Below the pieces are notes generated by a model. It did no database searches. It was not told where the DNA came from and saw only the letters and a list, made by a program, of their open reading frames with translations. Source: Bacteroidetes bacterium MedPE-SWsnd-G2 (GTDB lineage: Bacteria > Bacteroidota > Bacteroidia > Flavobacteriales > Flavobacteriaceae). From it: 64,000 bases of DNA. Location of the stretch: NCBI GenBank assembly GCA_001874335.1, contig MPDE01000010.1:62001-126000 (forward strand), written 5' to 3'. Below, in pieces: positions 1 through 8,793 of this stretch (position 1 is the stretch's first letter; every line of letters begins with the position of its first letter). The position numbers and the translations under genes were made by a program.

Positions 1-1
1 G

Positions 2-640
2 ACTTCCGAGGTCGTAGAAGCAAAGGGAGGGTTTTTGATTACACGTCTTCAAATTAATTTAATTAATTGTGACGGAAAAGTAATCATGTCTTCACGTATT
101 GGTGAAACGAAAGAAAAAAGATATGAGAAGGCTTACGGTTTAGCAATTAGAGATGCATTTGTGTCATTTCAAGAGGTTAATCATGTCTATAAACCCAATC
201 CAGAAATTGCAGGAATTACAACTTCAAATTCAGCTAAAACTGAAGCATCAGAAGAGGAGATTACAAAATTGAAGAAAGAATTAGAAACCCTAAAGGCCGA
301 AAAAGAAAAGGCTAATGTGGTAGTAGGTGTTCCTGCGGCAACAACCGCTGTCGTTGTAAGTGAGGGAGAAATTGTAGCTTCAACTACTAATCAGGAATCA
401 GAAACACAAAAGTATTCAGACAAGAATGAAGATCTTCTTTTTGCTCAACCTATCGACAACGGCTTTCAGTTAGTGGATATGGAGCCAAAGAAGGTTATGG
501 TGCTTTATTATACAGACAAGAAAGATGTGTTTATTGTAAAAGGAAAAGATGCTATTGTATTTAAGAAGGACGGTTTGTGGGTGATGAGTGAAAACAATGG
601 CTCTGAGTTAAAGGCAACGGTTTTAAATATTAAATTTTAG
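2..640 (+). CDS. Secreted-type hypothetical protein, 5' partial
   Basis: The reading frame is open from base 2, so the true start and any signal peptide lie left of the window. About 212 residues are visible. The first part (…LITRLQINLINCDGKVIMSS…) looks like a small beta-rich domain ending in a helix with AIRDAF. A short Glu/Lys-rich coiled-coil-like segment follows (roughly residues 80-105), then a Thr/Val-rich linker and a C-terminal beta-rich domain containing VMVLYYTDKKDVFIV. A TTG codon at 35 could serve as a start, but the open frame upstream and the mid-strand look of the sequence argue against it. The stop overlaps the convergent rarA stop by four bases. I do not recognise the family, and the function is unknown. 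Confidence 0.6.
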   Translation, partial: TSEVVEAKGGFLITRLQINLINCDGKVIMSSRIGETKEKRYEKAYGLAIRDAFVSFQEVNHVYKPNPEIAGITTSNSAKTEASEEEITKLKKELETLKAEKEKANVVVGVPAATTAVVVSEGEIVASTTNQESETQKYSDKNEDLLFAQPIDNGFQLVDMEPKKVMVLYYTDKKDVFIVKGKDAIVFKKDGLWVMSENNGSELKATVLNIKF

Positions 641-1917
641 TATCCATATTTGGTTTTCCACCGCTGCTTTAAAAATTCGCGTTGGGCATTTTCTCTCGCA
701 TTGTTTCCTGGATCATACAGTTTGGTGCTTTTTATCTCTTCAGGTAAAAATTCTTGTTCGGAAAAATTGTTTTTATAATTGTGCGAGTATTTGTAATCCT
801 CACCATACCCAAGCTCTTTCATGAGCTTAGTGGGTGCATTTCTAATGGCTAAAGGAACAGATAAGTCCCCCGTATTTTTTACCAGTTGTTGTGCTTCGTT
901 AATAGCTTTGTATGCCGAATTACTTTTTGGGGATGTCGCTAAGTATATAGCACATTGACTCAAAATTATCCGTGATTCGGGAAACCCTATAATAGATACC
1001 GATTGAAACGTATTATTGGCAATGACAAGGGCGGTTGGATTTGCGTTTCCAATATCTTCACTGGCTAAAATTAATAAGCGACGGGCAATAAATTTTACAT
1101 CTTCACCACCTTCAATCATTCGTGCAAGCCAGTATACAGCCGCATTAGGATCACTACCACGAATAGATTTTATAAAAGCAGAAATAATATCGTAATGTTG
1201 CTCTCCCGTTTTGTCATAACGTGCCATTTTATTTTGAACTCGAGAAGTTACGAGTTCATTTGTAATTATTACCGTTTCAGAGGCAGGGAAAGAGGTGATA
1301 ATTAGCTCAAACAGGTTTAAAAGTTTACGCGCATCTCCGCCTGAAAGGCGCAATAGAGCTTCCGTTTCTTTCAATTCTATTGTTCTTTCTTTTAGAATTG
1401 CATCCCTTTCCATTGCTCGGTGTAATAAAGCTATGAGTTCCGCTTTATTAAAGGAGTTTAAAATATAAACTTGGCATCTCGATAGCAGGGCAGGAATAAC
1501 CTCAAAGCTAGGATTCTCGGTGGTCGCGCCAATTAAAGTAACCCATCCTTTTTCTACAGCTTGAAGTAATGAATCTTGCTGGGATTTGCTAAATCTATGT
1601 ATTTCATCTATAAATAAAATAGGATTTTTAGTGGTAAAAAGCCCGCCTTTAGATTTAGCTTTTTCAATGACTTCTCTAATGTCTTTGACCCCAGAATTAA
1701 TTGCCGATAGCGTAAAAAAGGGTCTTCCAGATTCGTTTGAAATGATGTTAGCTAATGTCGTTTTTCCTGTCCCTGGAGGCCCCCAAAAGATCATGGAAGG
1801 AATTACACCTTGTTTTAAATGATGGTGTAAAATACCCTCATTTCCTACCAAATGCGATTGACTTAAATAGTCTTCTAATGTATTTGGTCTTAACCTTTCT
1901 GCTAACGGTTCACTCAT
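637..1917 (-). CDS. rarA: Replication-associated recombination protein A (RarA/MgsA AAA+ ATPase)
   Basis: This is a clamp-loader-like AAA+ ATPase that acts at stalled replication forks. Walker A is GPPGTGKT at residues 46-53, Walker B is LFIDEIHR near 101-108, and sensor 1 is the IGATTENPSFEV segment. The C-terminal half has the MgsA tetramerisation pattern, including GGDARKLLNLFE, ASEDIGNANP and a QCAIYLATSPKSN-type helix. The length of 426 residues is normal for the family. The start is the ATG at 1917, which lies only four bases downstream of a TAATTTTG -7 element (1929-1922), so the mRNA is probably leaderless. It is a single gene, convergent with the partial gene on its left and divergent from the rhomboid gene on its right. 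Confidence 0.95.
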   Translation of the reverse strand: MSEPLAERLRPNTLEDYLSQSHLVGNEGILHHHLKQGVIPSMIFWGPPGTGKTTLANIISNESGRPFFTLSAINSGVKDIREVIEKAKSKGGLFTTKNPILFIDEIHRFSKSQQDSLLQAVEKGWVTLIGATTENPSFEVIPALLSRCQVYILNSFNKAELIALLHRAMERDAILKERTIELKETEALLRLSGGDARKLLNLFELIITSFPASETVIITNELVTSRVQNKMARYDKTGEQHYDIISAFIKSIRGSDPNAAVYWLARMIEGGEDVKFIARRLLILASEDIGNANPTALVIANNTFQSVSIIGFPESRIILSQCAIYLATSPKSNSAYKAINEAQQLVKNTGDLSVPLAIRNAPTKLMKELGYGEDYKYSHNYKNNFSEQEFLPEEIKSTKLYDPGNNARENAQREFLKQRWKTKYGY

Positions 1918-1921
1918 GAGT

Positions 1922-1929
1922 CAAAATTA
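1922..1929 (-). promoter_or_regulatory. -7 promoter element of rarA
   Basis: Read on the minus strand the bases are TAATTTTG, matching the Bacteroidota primary-sigma -7 consensus TAnnTTTG. It ends four bases before the rarA start codon, which predicts a transcript starting at or within a base or two of the ATG. No clear TTTG lies at -33. Confidence 0.5.
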
Positions 1930-2003
1930 CAAAATTGTGAATGACAATATTTCATTTCTTTCCGTTTTGGTAAAATATTTGAAGGTTATTATTAAATTTA
2001 ACT

Positions 2004-2753
2004 ATGAAAGAACAGCAATTTAAATTTTCTCCAGGTGTTATTGCCTATCCAGTATTTTTTGTACTCAGCATTTGGATCGTGTTTTGGTTGCAAGTACGTT
2101 TTTTACCAGGGATAAAGAAATGGGGGATATATCCTGAAACCCTAGTCGGATTGAGAGGGGTGATTTTTAGTCCATTCCTTCATTCAGATATAGAGCATAT
2201 TTATCATAATTCTATCCCGCTCTTAGTACTTTCGATGTCGCTTTTTCTATTCTATCGTAAAATTTCATGGAAGGTTTTGGGCTATGGTATTTTGCTGTCA
2301 GGTTTGATAACTTGGTTTATTGGGAGGCCTGCAAATCATATAGGTGCTAGTGGATTGATTTATGTGTTGGTTAGTTTTATATTTTTTAAAGGAATTTTTG
2401 CAAAGCATTATAGGTTAGTTGCCTTATCTCTTATGATGGTGTTTTTGTACGGGAGTATGATTTGGTATGTTTTTCCAATAAAGGAAGGAATGAGTTGGGA
2501 AGGCCATTTGGCAGGTTTAATTACCGGATTTGTTTTTGCTATTATTTTTAGAAAAGAAGTGGCTAAACCTGAAAAATATGTATGGGAGAAACCAGAATAT
2601 AATGAAGATGATGATCCGTTTTTAAAACATTTTGATGCTGATGGAAATTTTATTGAAACTATTGAGCAAGAAGAAGAGCCTCAAGAAGAAATTCAAGAGG
2701 AATCAAAGTCTACTAAATATGTTTATGTTTATAAAGCGTCGGCAGATGAGTAA
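2004..2753 (+). CDS. Rhomboid family intramembrane serine protease
   Basis: Rhomboids cleave transmembrane substrates inside the membrane with a Ser-His dyad. The protein has about six hydrophobic segments. The catalytic Ser is in NHIGASGL (Ser116), the catalytic His is in WEGHLAGLITG (His168), and the family HxxxN pattern is at HIYHN (65-69). After residue 185 there is a hydrophilic, acidic cytoplasmic tail rich in Glu (about residues 195-245), which is a common extension in Flavobacteriia. The last 25 bases overlap the 3' end of the convergent rlmB. Substrates cannot be inferred from the context. Confidence 0.9.
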   Translation: MKEQQFKFSPGVIAYPVFFVLSIWIVFWLQVRFLPGIKKWGIYPETLVGLRGVIFSPFLHSDIEHIYHNSIPLLVLSMSLFLFYRKISWKVLGYGILLSGLITWFIGRPANHIGASGLIYVLVSFIFFKGIFAKHYRLVALSLMMVFLYGSMIWYVFPIKEGMSWEGHLAGLITGFVFAIIFRKEVAKPEKYVWEKPEYNEDDDPFLKHFDADGNFIETIEQEEEPQEEIQEESKSTKYVYVYKASADE

Positions 2754-3484
2754 CTTCGTTGTCTAACAGCTTCGTATAAAAAAGCACCGCAAGCTACCGA
2801 TACGTTAAGGGATTCAATCTCGCCTAATATTGGTAGTTTTCCTTTTTGGTCTACTACTTTTAAAATAGAAGGGTTTATTCCTTTTCCTTCAGATCCCATA
2901 ATTATAGCACAAGGTTCATTAAAAGAAATTTGATATAGTGTTTGTTCCGTTTTTTCTGTGGCTGCAATAACATTTATCCCTGATGCTTGCATGTGAAAAA
3001 CGGCATCCTTAATATGGTCTACTTTACAAATTGGAACCTTAAAAAGTGCACCTGCACTTGTTTTAATTGCATCACCATTAACTGGTGCGCCACCTTTCTT
3101 TTGAATAATAATACCTGAAACACCAGTACACTCTGCAGTTCTTACTATAGCTCCAAAATTTCTAACATCACTAAGTTGATCTAATAAAAGAAAAAGAGGT
3201 TTTTTATCAGATTCTAATACCGAAGTAACTAATTCATCAATATCATAGAATTTAATAGGAGCAATTTGAGCAACTACCCCTTGATGATTGTTTTTAGTTA
3301 AACGGTTAAGCTTTTCTACAGGGACATAAGAGGTGTTAAATCTTTCTTTTTTTAAAAGTGATTCTAATTCTGAAAATAAATCTCCTTTCAATCCTTTTTG
3401 TAGAAATATCTTGTCCACATTTTCACCAGCCTTAATAGCTTCAATAACCGCTCGGATTCCGTAAATTCTTGTTTCTTTTTCCAT
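2729..3484 (-). CDS. rlmB: 23S rRNA (guanosine-2'-O)-methyltransferase RlmB, SpoU/TrmH family
   Basis: This SPOUT-fold methyltransferase uses S-adenosylmethionine to methylate a ribose in the 23S rRNA peptidyl-transferase region. An N-terminal substrate-binding domain (about 1-80) is followed by the three SpoU motifs: RNFGAIVRTAE (Asn/Glu/Arg), AIIMGSEGKGI, and LNVSVACGAFLYEAVRQR. The length of 251 residues is typical. The start is set by a TACCTTTG -7 element only five bases upstream, so the message is probably leaderless. Paralogous SpoU enzymes can be hard to separate, but the N-terminal domain and spacing favour RlmB over TrmL. Confidence 0.88.
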   Translation of the reverse strand: MEKETRIYGIRAVIEAIKAGENVDKIFLQKGLKGDLFSELESLLKKERFNTSYVPVEKLNRLTKNNHQGVVAQIAPIKFYDIDELVTSVLESDKKPLFLLLDQLSDVRNFGAIVRTAECTGVSGIIIQKKGGAPVNGDAIKTSAGALFKVPICKVDHIKDAVFHMQASGINVIAATEKTEQTLYQISFNEPCAIIMGSEGKGINPSILKVVDQKGKLPILGEIESLNVSVACGAFLYEAVRQRSYSSADAL

Positions 3485-3489
3485 TGATG

Positions 3490-3497
3490 CAAAGGTA
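3490..3497 (-). promoter_or_regulatory. -7 promoter element of rlmB
   Basis: The minus strand reads TACCTTTG, an exact TAnnTTTG match, ending five bases before the rlmB ATG. It abuts the T-run of the terminator of the gene upstream. Confidence 0.55.
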
Positions 3498-3526
3498 TAA
3501 AAAAACCGCCCCGATTAAGAAGCGGT
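3498..3526 (-). terminator. Rho-independent terminator of the arylsulfotransferase-like gene 3543-5183
   Basis: On the minus strand a short ACCGC/GCGGT stem (3522-3526 with 3505-3509) is followed by a run of seven T. It lies between the stop of the upstream gene and the rlmB promoter. Confidence 0.6.
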
Positions 3527-3542
3527 ATTTGGCATATATTTT

Positions 3543-5183
3543 TTATTCCTTAATTACTTTAAAAGTCTTACTGCCGTTGGACGCATAAACTTTTATAAAA
3601 TAAAAACCGGGCTTAAATTTTGAAATTGAAATTTGCTGAGTGGAATTTGTCACTAATAAACGTTGCCCAAGACTATTGAATAACTCTATTTTATCAATAG
3701 TTGATATCGCCGATATGTTTATAACGTTGGAGGTAGGGTTTGGGTAAATCACAACATCTGAAACACTGTGGTCCGGGATGCTTAACTGCGAGCAATCAAC
3801 AGATTCAAAATCTAATTCTATTGGATTTCCTGGAGTTAGGTTAATATTTTCAAAAGCGGCATAATCTGGGCTATATTTTACAGCTCTAAACACCATGTTA
3901 GGGAATTCATGAGGATCATCACCTTCAGTTAATATCCCATTACTTGAAGAAGGGTTAATATATTCCCACACCGTTTCATGGTTTTCGTTTATTTCGAAGA
4001 AATACCCCGAATCACCATCGCAAATAAGAGTGTTGCCATTAGGTAAACGTTGTGCACTTGATAATATTCTTGAAAAGAAATTTACGGGATCACTAGGGTT
4101 TGTATAAGTGTGGAACGGATCAACTGGGCCATATGCTGAATCTGGTTCATAAGTATAGTTGCCATTCTCATCAACTGGGGTATCAATGACAAATATTTCT
4201 GAATAACTAGGAGATCTTCCGAAACCATTATTAAATAAAATTAGTTTTCCTTGATCCGTTAAGCCTTCATCAATCCAATGTGGGTAATGCTGTCCAAATA
4301 ATATTTGATCTTCTGCTGTCCCTTGATTGTATGATTGAGGATTTCCCCAACGGTATAAAAAGTCGCCTCCTTTATTGCTATTTCCACCTAAATGACTTGA
4401 TGCTTCAGCTGTTGTCGTTGAATGATCAATGATATATATTTCATTTAGATGTCTTGAACTTAAAACAATTTGATCAAAATTTTCGTTGTATTGGATTGAA
4501 TTGACATGAAGCCAATTATTAATTCCGCTTAAATTGCCCAAGAAATTAAAATCTAGTAATTGAGGGTTTTCTGAAACAACACCATAATTCTCTTTAGTAG
4601 CATCAAAATCTTGGATTAAATGGTCTTTAAAACTCCATTCCCAAACTATATTGGCAGAATTAATACCTGTTGGTTCCAGTTCTATTATCATTTCATTGTA
4701 AATCTCTCCATCTATTATTTCCTCAGGATTTCTACCCAACTGTATTGCCGTTTCTTCAGTTAATACATCTACGGTGAGCATTAATACATTGCCATTTGGC
4801 ATTGGGTAAATGTCATGATGTTGACGATAGTTTTCAGCACTATAATTAAAACTCCAAGTAAGTACACCTTCCCAATTGTATTTTTCGATACGACCGCCTG
4901 TTCCACCAAAATTTATACTTGTGTCTTCTGTTTTACATGCTCTAAGTAAGGAGCCATCCTCTAAAAGATAAACTGCATTTCCAGGATTAAAACTACTTGT
5001 CCATTGATTGATGACTTCACCACAGTTATTAATTAAATAGGTTTCTGTCATCGAGGTAAAAAGCGTGTAACCCTCGTAGGTGCCTTCAGAATATGTAATT
5101 GTACCTAAAGTATTTTGTGCAAATAGCTTACTAAAACTAGTAAATATTAACAATCCAAGTAAAATGGAAATTAATTTGTTCAT
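3543..5183 (-). CDS. Arylsulfotransferase (ASST)-like secreted protein with T9SS C-terminal domain, copy 1
   Basis: The 546-residue protein has a signal peptide (about 1-22, ending FAQ), then a repeated-sheet propeller domain like arylsulfate sulfotransferases, and a C-terminal type A sorting domain from about 470. The sorting domain contains YPNPTSNVINI and ends GFYFIKVYASNGSKTFKVIKE-like, marking it for export by the type IX secretion system. Conserved blocks shared with its neighbour include QHHDIYPMPNGN, NWLHVNSIQYN, FGQHYPHWIDEGL and SAQRLPNGNTLICDGDSGY. The His residues in these blocks are the likely catalytic or ligand residues, by analogy with the ASST family. Sulfotransfer activity is inferred, not shown. 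A -7 element lies at 5226-5219. It is a tandem paralogue of 5316-6950. Confidence 0.75.
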   Translation of the reverse strand: MNKLISILLGLLIFTSFSKLFAQNTLGTITYSEGTYEGYTLFTSMTETYLINNCGEVINQWTSSFNPGNAVYLLEDGSLLRACKTEDTSINFGGTGGRIEKYNWEGVLTWSFNYSAENYRQHHDIYPMPNGNVLMLTVDVLTEETAIQLGRNPEEIIDGEIYNEMIIELEPTGINSANIVWEWSFKDHLIQDFDATKENYGVVSENPQLLDFNFLGNLSGINNWLHVNSIQYNENFDQIVLSSRHLNEIYIIDHSTTTAEASSHLGGNSNKGGDFLYRWGNPQSYNQGTAEDQILFGQHYPHWIDEGLTDQGKLILFNNGFGRSPSYSEIFVIDTPVDENGNYTYEPDSAYGPVDPFHTYTNPSDPVNFFSRILSSAQRLPNGNTLICDGDSGYFFEINENHETVWEYINPSSSNGILTEGDDPHEFPNMVFRAVKYSPDYAAFENINLTPGNPIELDFESVDCSQLSIPDHSVSDVVIYPNPTSNVINISAISTIDKIELFNSLGQRLLVTNSTQQISISKFKPGFYFIKVYASNGSKTFKVIKE

Positions 5184-5218
5184 TTGGTTGATTTGTCTAA
5201 TTAGTTGTTTAAGAGGAG

Positions 5219-5226
5219 CAAAACTA
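5219..5226 (-). promoter_or_regulatory. -7 promoter element of ASST-like copy 1
   Basis: The minus strand reads TAGTTTTG (TAnnTTTG), 36 bases upstream of the start at 5183. It gives copy 1 its own promoter, separate from copy 2. Confidence 0.45.
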
Positions 5227-5272
5227 ACATTAATTTTATGTTTTGATAATCAATCATGTTAAATTTTGGTAT

Positions 5273-5296
5273 AAAAAAACCGCCATAATTGGCGGT
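5273..5296 (-). terminator. Terminator of ASST-like copy 2
   Basis: A six-pair ACCGCC/GGCGGT stem with loop AATTAT is followed on the minus strand by a T-run. It sits 20 bases after the stop of 5316-6950. Confidence 0.75.
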
Positions 5297-5315
5297 TATA
5301 ATCTTAATTCTATAA

Positions 5316-6950
5316 TTAATTTTTGATGATCTTTTTTATTGCAACATTACCTAGCCAATGAACTTTAATTATGTAAATCCCCTTTTTTAGATGCTCAATA
5401 TTTAAAATTGTTTTGTCTTTATAACTAGCGATACGTTGGCCCAGATTATTAAAAATTTCTACTTTAGTGATGTTCTGGTTTGTATTTATTTTTATGGTGC
5501 TTTTGGCAGGGTTAGGGTATAGTGCAATTTTGTTTTTAACGTTATCAACTGTACTTAATTGTAAACAATCACTAATGTCAAAATCTAGCTCTATAGGATC
5601 TCCCGGTGTCAAATCACGATTCGTAAATGCTGGATAATCGATAGGGAACTTTAATGCTCTAAAAACTAAATTGGCAGTAGGTTCATCATTTTGGGTTAAG
5701 ATGCCCGTAGCTGAGTCTGGGTTGACATATTCCCAAACTTTAGTATTTGTATTGTCTAATTCAAAAAAGTACCCAGAATCACCATCGCAGACAAGGGTGT
5801 TACCATTTGGTAGTCGTTGTGCACTTGATAGAATTGATGAAAAGAAATTTTCAGGGTCTATTTCATCTTCATAAGTCCATTCTGGGGTGCTAGGTCCATA
5901 TCCAGTTTCTTCATCGAAAATGTATACGCCAGGCTCAGAGGTTTCTGGTTCAAAAATGTCAACTGTTGAGAACCTTATCGAATTTCCATTGTTAAAAACA
6001 ATAATTTTGCCTTCGTCTGTTAATCCTTCAGCAATCCAATGGGGATAATGTTGACTGAACAATGTCTGATCGTCAGAATCGCCAATGCCATGTGAAATTG
6101 GGTTGCCCCATCGGAATAAAAAATCACCACCTTTGCCGTACGTCCCACCTGTGTGTCCTGCCGCTTCTTCGGTAGTTGTAGAATGGTCAATAATATACAA
6201 TTCACTTAATTTTCTTGAACTTAAAATAATTTGGTCTAATTGGGCATTGTATTGAATTGAGTTAAAATGTAACCAATTTGCGACCCCATCATTATCATTT
6301 AAAAAATTGAAGTTTAATAATTCAGGATGTTCAGAAACCACGCCGTAATTCGCAATTTCACTGTCATAATCTTGAATTAAATGATCTTTTATATTCCATT
6401 CCCAAATTACGGTAGTTATGTCTGTGCCTAAAAGGGGTTGTAATTCAATTATTTGTTCATTAAATATTTTAGATTCGGTTAGTAAATTAGGATCTCTGCC
6501 TGCTGACAATGCTTCGATTTCAGTCATAGTATCTACTGCAAGCATTAAAATGTTGCCGTTTGGTAAAGGAAAAATGTCATGGTGTTGACTTTGTGTTTCA
6601 GAAGAATAGGTGTATTCCCATAAAAGGTTGTTATCCCAATCAAATAATTCAATTTTGCCACCAACTCCTCCAAACGAAATGGATTCGTTAGGTATTTTTC
6701 CAGTTCTTAAAAGATTTCCGTTTTCTAGGAGATAGACTGATGCTGCAGGTGTATATGTACTTGTCCATTGATGTACAACTTCACCGCAGTTATTTATTAA
6801 ATAAGTGTTGTTTGAAGCATTAGGTGCAAAAAGGGTGTATCCATTATAAGCATTATCTGTATTGGTTATGGTCCCAATTGAATTTTGCGTAAATGAAAAT
6901 TGAATAAATGTGAGAAGTGTAATAATAGTGAAATAGTAGTGGTGTTTCAT
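5316..6950 (-). CDS. Arylsulfotransferase (ASST)-like secreted protein with T9SS C-terminal domain, copy 2
   Basis: This is a paralogue of the gene on its 3' side with the same order: signal peptide (MKHHYYFTIITLLTF…), propeller-like ASST domain, and a C-terminal type A sorting domain with LYPNPAKSTIKI and KKGIYIIKVHW. The shared blocks are NNCGEVVHQWTS, QHHDIFPLPNGN, NWLHFNSIQYN, FSQHYPHWIAEGL and LSSAQRLPNGNTLVCDGDSGY. I chose the ATG at 6950 because an earlier in-frame codon at 6980 lies inside the terminator of the upstream operon and would add ten charged residues before the signal peptide. The length is 544 residues. No clear promoter is visible between the upstream terminator and the start, so it may depend on read-through. 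Enzymatic activity is inferred from family resemblance only. Confidence 0.73.
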   Translation of the reverse strand: MKHHYYFTIITLLTFIQFSFTQNSIGTITNTDNAYNGYTLFAPNASNNTYLINNCGEVVHQWTSTYTPAASVYLLENGNLLRTGKIPNESISFGGVGGKIELFDWDNNLLWEYTYSSETQSQHHDIFPLPNGNILMLAVDTMTEIEALSAGRDPNLLTESKIFNEQIIELQPLLGTDITTVIWEWNIKDHLIQDYDSEIANYGVVSEHPELLNFNFLNDNDGVANWLHFNSIQYNAQLDQIILSSRKLSELYIIDHSTTTEEAAGHTGGTYGKGGDFLFRWGNPISHGIGDSDDQTLFSQHYPHWIAEGLTDEGKIIVFNNGNSIRFSTVDIFEPETSEPGVYIFDEETGYGPSTPEWTYEDEIDPENFFSSILSSAQRLPNGNTLVCDGDSGYFFELDNTNTKVWEYVNPDSATGILTQNDEPTANLVFRALKFPIDYPAFTNRDLTPGDPIELDFDISDCLQLSTVDNVKNKIALYPNPAKSTIKINTNQNITKVEIFNNLGQRIASYKDKTILNIEHLKKGIYIIKVHWLGNVAIKKIIKN

Positions 6951-6965
6951 TTTCAGTTTTTTATT

Positions 6966-7003
6966 TAAAAAAAAAGCCACCGTTTTAAAGGTGGCCTTTT
7001 TTA
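6966..7003. terminator. Bidirectional-type terminator after the SusC/SusD operon
   Basis: A GCCACC/GGTGGC stem (6976-6981 with 6990-6995) is flanked by a run of A on the left and of T on the right, so it can act on either strand. Functionally it ends the minus-strand SusC/SusD operon. Confidence 0.75.
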
Positions 7004-7018
7004 TTAATACTCAAATAA

Positions 7019-7795
7019 TTAAGGACAATCGTTTATTCCGCTAGTTATTTCTCCAGGGGTAGGAATTCCAGAATAATCCATAGTTCCATCTTCCCACTCT
7101 GTACCATCAGGCGCAGTTAACTTGTAATAGTTTTCGCTTTCCCATCCAGGTCCAGCTCCAGTACCTCCACCTGAAACGTAGGTGAATGAATAATCAGCGC
7201 CATCAGTAATTACTATTTCAAATGTCGTTGGTTCATCATCGTCTTCAGCATATTGCGTTGTAACGCCTTCCGAAACGACTTCAATATAACCACCATTCCA
7301 TCCGTCACCATAGGTGTCGGAGGTTTCTAATACCCAAGTACAAGATACATAGTCGATTAATGTAAATGAAACTGCTTGCCCATTAGTTGAGGCTACATTT
7401 GCTTCATTTCCTGTGCCTATTTGGATATTTATAGTTTCTGTTTCTTCTGGTTCTGTATCTCTATGGATTGTTATACTACCAGATACTGTCGTAGAACCAG
7501 CAGGAATAGTTAAAGAATGCGGCATCGCAAAATCTTCTCCTTCAGTAGCTGTACCAGTTGCTTCTAGAAAAACATTTACGTTTACCACTTGTGGTTCAGT
7601 TAATGTTGCCGTGAAGTTATAAGTTCCTTCAGTCTCTACAAAGTTTTGAGAATTAGGAAAATCAATAGTTACGTTTAACGTAGGTGAAGGCAGGTTGTCC
7701 CAAGTTGAATAACCTGTTGCATCATCACTATCACATGAAAAAGCGAATAGTGCTAAACATAATATTAATGTTATTTTCAATATATTATTTTTCAT
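7019..7795 (-). CDS. Surface lipoprotein with Calx-beta-like domain, SusC/D accessory
   Basis: The 258-residue protein has a lipoprotein signal (ALFAFS-C at Cys21) followed at once by DSDD, the acidic pattern that sends Bacteroidota lipoproteins to the cell surface. Residues 40-140 resemble a Calx-beta or Ig-like sheet (ATGTATEGEDFAMP…LTIPAG, then a TEPEETETINIQI strand). The C-terminal part has SDTYGDGWNGG and Gly-rich aromatic segments, suggestive of a small beta-sandwich that may bind Ca2+ or ligand. It is the last gene of the SusC-SusD operon, ten bases after the previous gene, so it probably takes the SusE/SusF position: a surface-exposed binding accessory. The ligand is unknown. Confidence 0.6.
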   Translation of the reverse strand: MKNNILKITLILCLALFAFSCDSDDATGYSTWDNLPSPTLNVTIDFPNSQNFVETEGTYNFTATLTEPQVVNVNVFLEATGTATEGEDFAMPHSLTIPAGSTTVSGSITIHRDTEPEETETINIQIGTGNEANVASTNGQAVSFTLIDYVSCTWVLETSDTYGDGWNGGYIEVVSEGVTTQYAEDDDEPTTFEIVITDGADYSFTYVSGGGTGAGPGWESENYYKLTAPDGTEWEDGTMDYSGIPTPGEITSGINDCP

Positions 7796-7805
7796 ATTCT
7801 ATCTT

Positions 7806-8783
7806 TTATTGTTTTACAAGTATTTCGTCAAACTGTCTTGTTCCTGATGACCTAATGTAACCATACGAAATATTGATTACGTCATTTTCATTTCCACTTG
7901 CATCATCTAATATTACATAATTAGAGCAAGACACATCGGGTAAGTTTCCAGGTGTTCTTATACAATCTGCTATAGGGTCACTACACCATAATGTTTGTTC
8001 AACACCATTGTAAAACTCAGGTATAGTAATTAAATACGAACCATCTGCTTCAGGAGCATTGTTTACGTTAAAATAGAAGAAGTTACAAGCTGGGTCATCC
8101 CATCCTCCTGCAGATCCCCAACCCATGGTTGTTGATTTGTAGACTGTGTACTCATCTTGAAGTGCTACAGATTCGATAACTCTTTCATATGCTTCAGAGT
8201 AATCTCCAGCTAATCCTGGTGCCGTAGAAGGGTGAATATACCAACCTTGTTGAATAGTATATGTTCCTGCTAATCTCGTACCTACTGCAACCTTACTTGT
8301 GTAAGATCCGTTGTTTGGTAAATTATGAACTACACCATTAGTCAAGTTACTTCTGTATGACAGAATGAACGCATCACCAATGGTAAGTCCAGCATCATTT
8401 GTTGGAAGCGGTGATCCATTAAGTGTCAATCCTTCTATTAATTCAGAATACGTAAAGTCAAATTCTTCAGTAGAAAACTCTGAAGTACTTGTGTTTGTAA
8501 TGTCTAAGGTTTTAAAATAGATATCTTCTGTAGCATCGCCAGCAGAAGTTACGAACCTTTTGTAAATATCAACAGATTGCGTTGTAACATTCCCTTGGTA
8601 TAATGAAATACTTGCGTTATATGGTCCTTGGTTACCAACAACATAGGAAATTAAAAGATTATTTACGTTAATAAGTCCGCCTTCGTTTGCGTTACCCGTC
8701 AATTCATCATTATCATCACTAACACATGAGGCTAATGATAATATTCCAATCATTAAAAATGCGAATATTTTTATTTTTTTCAT
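7806..8783 (-). CDS. Surface lipoprotein of unknown fold, SusC/D accessory
   Basis: The 325-residue lipoprotein has its lipobox Cys at residue 20 (LSLAS-C) followed by VSDDNDE, a surface-export type acidic tail. The rest is beta-rich with frequent Tyr, Asn and Gly and no motif I recognise; two Cys pairs near the C-terminus (CSDPIADC and DVSC) could form disulfides. It lies ten bases after the SusD-like gene and ten bases before the next lipoprotein gene, so it is clearly part of the same operon and is likely one of the outer-membrane nutrient-uptake partners. No enzymatic residue pattern is evident. Confidence 0.55.
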   Translation of the reverse strand: MKKIKIFAFLMIGILSLASCVSDDNDELTGNANEGGLINVNNLLISYVVGNQGPYNASISLYQGNVTTQSVDIYKRFVTSAGDATEDIYFKTLDITNTSTSEFSTEEFDFTYSELIEGLTLNGSPLPTNDAGLTIGDAFILSYRSNLTNGVVHNLPNNGSYTSKVAVGTRLAGTYTIQQGWYIHPSTAPGLAGDYSEAYERVIESVALQDEYTVYKSTTMGWGSAGGWDDPACNFFYFNVNNAPEADGSYLITIPEFYNGVEQTLWCSDPIADCIRTPGNLPDVSCSNYVILDDASGNENDVINISYGYIRSSGTRQFDEILVKQ

Positions 8784-8793
8784 AGTTGTGTTT

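Noticed and set aside
35-37. TTG as the start of the first gene
   Set aside because: The frame stays open to the left edge of the window, so a start outside is more likely.
6020-6205. Minus-strand open frame of 61 codons
   Set aside because: Alternate frame inside ASST-like copy 2.
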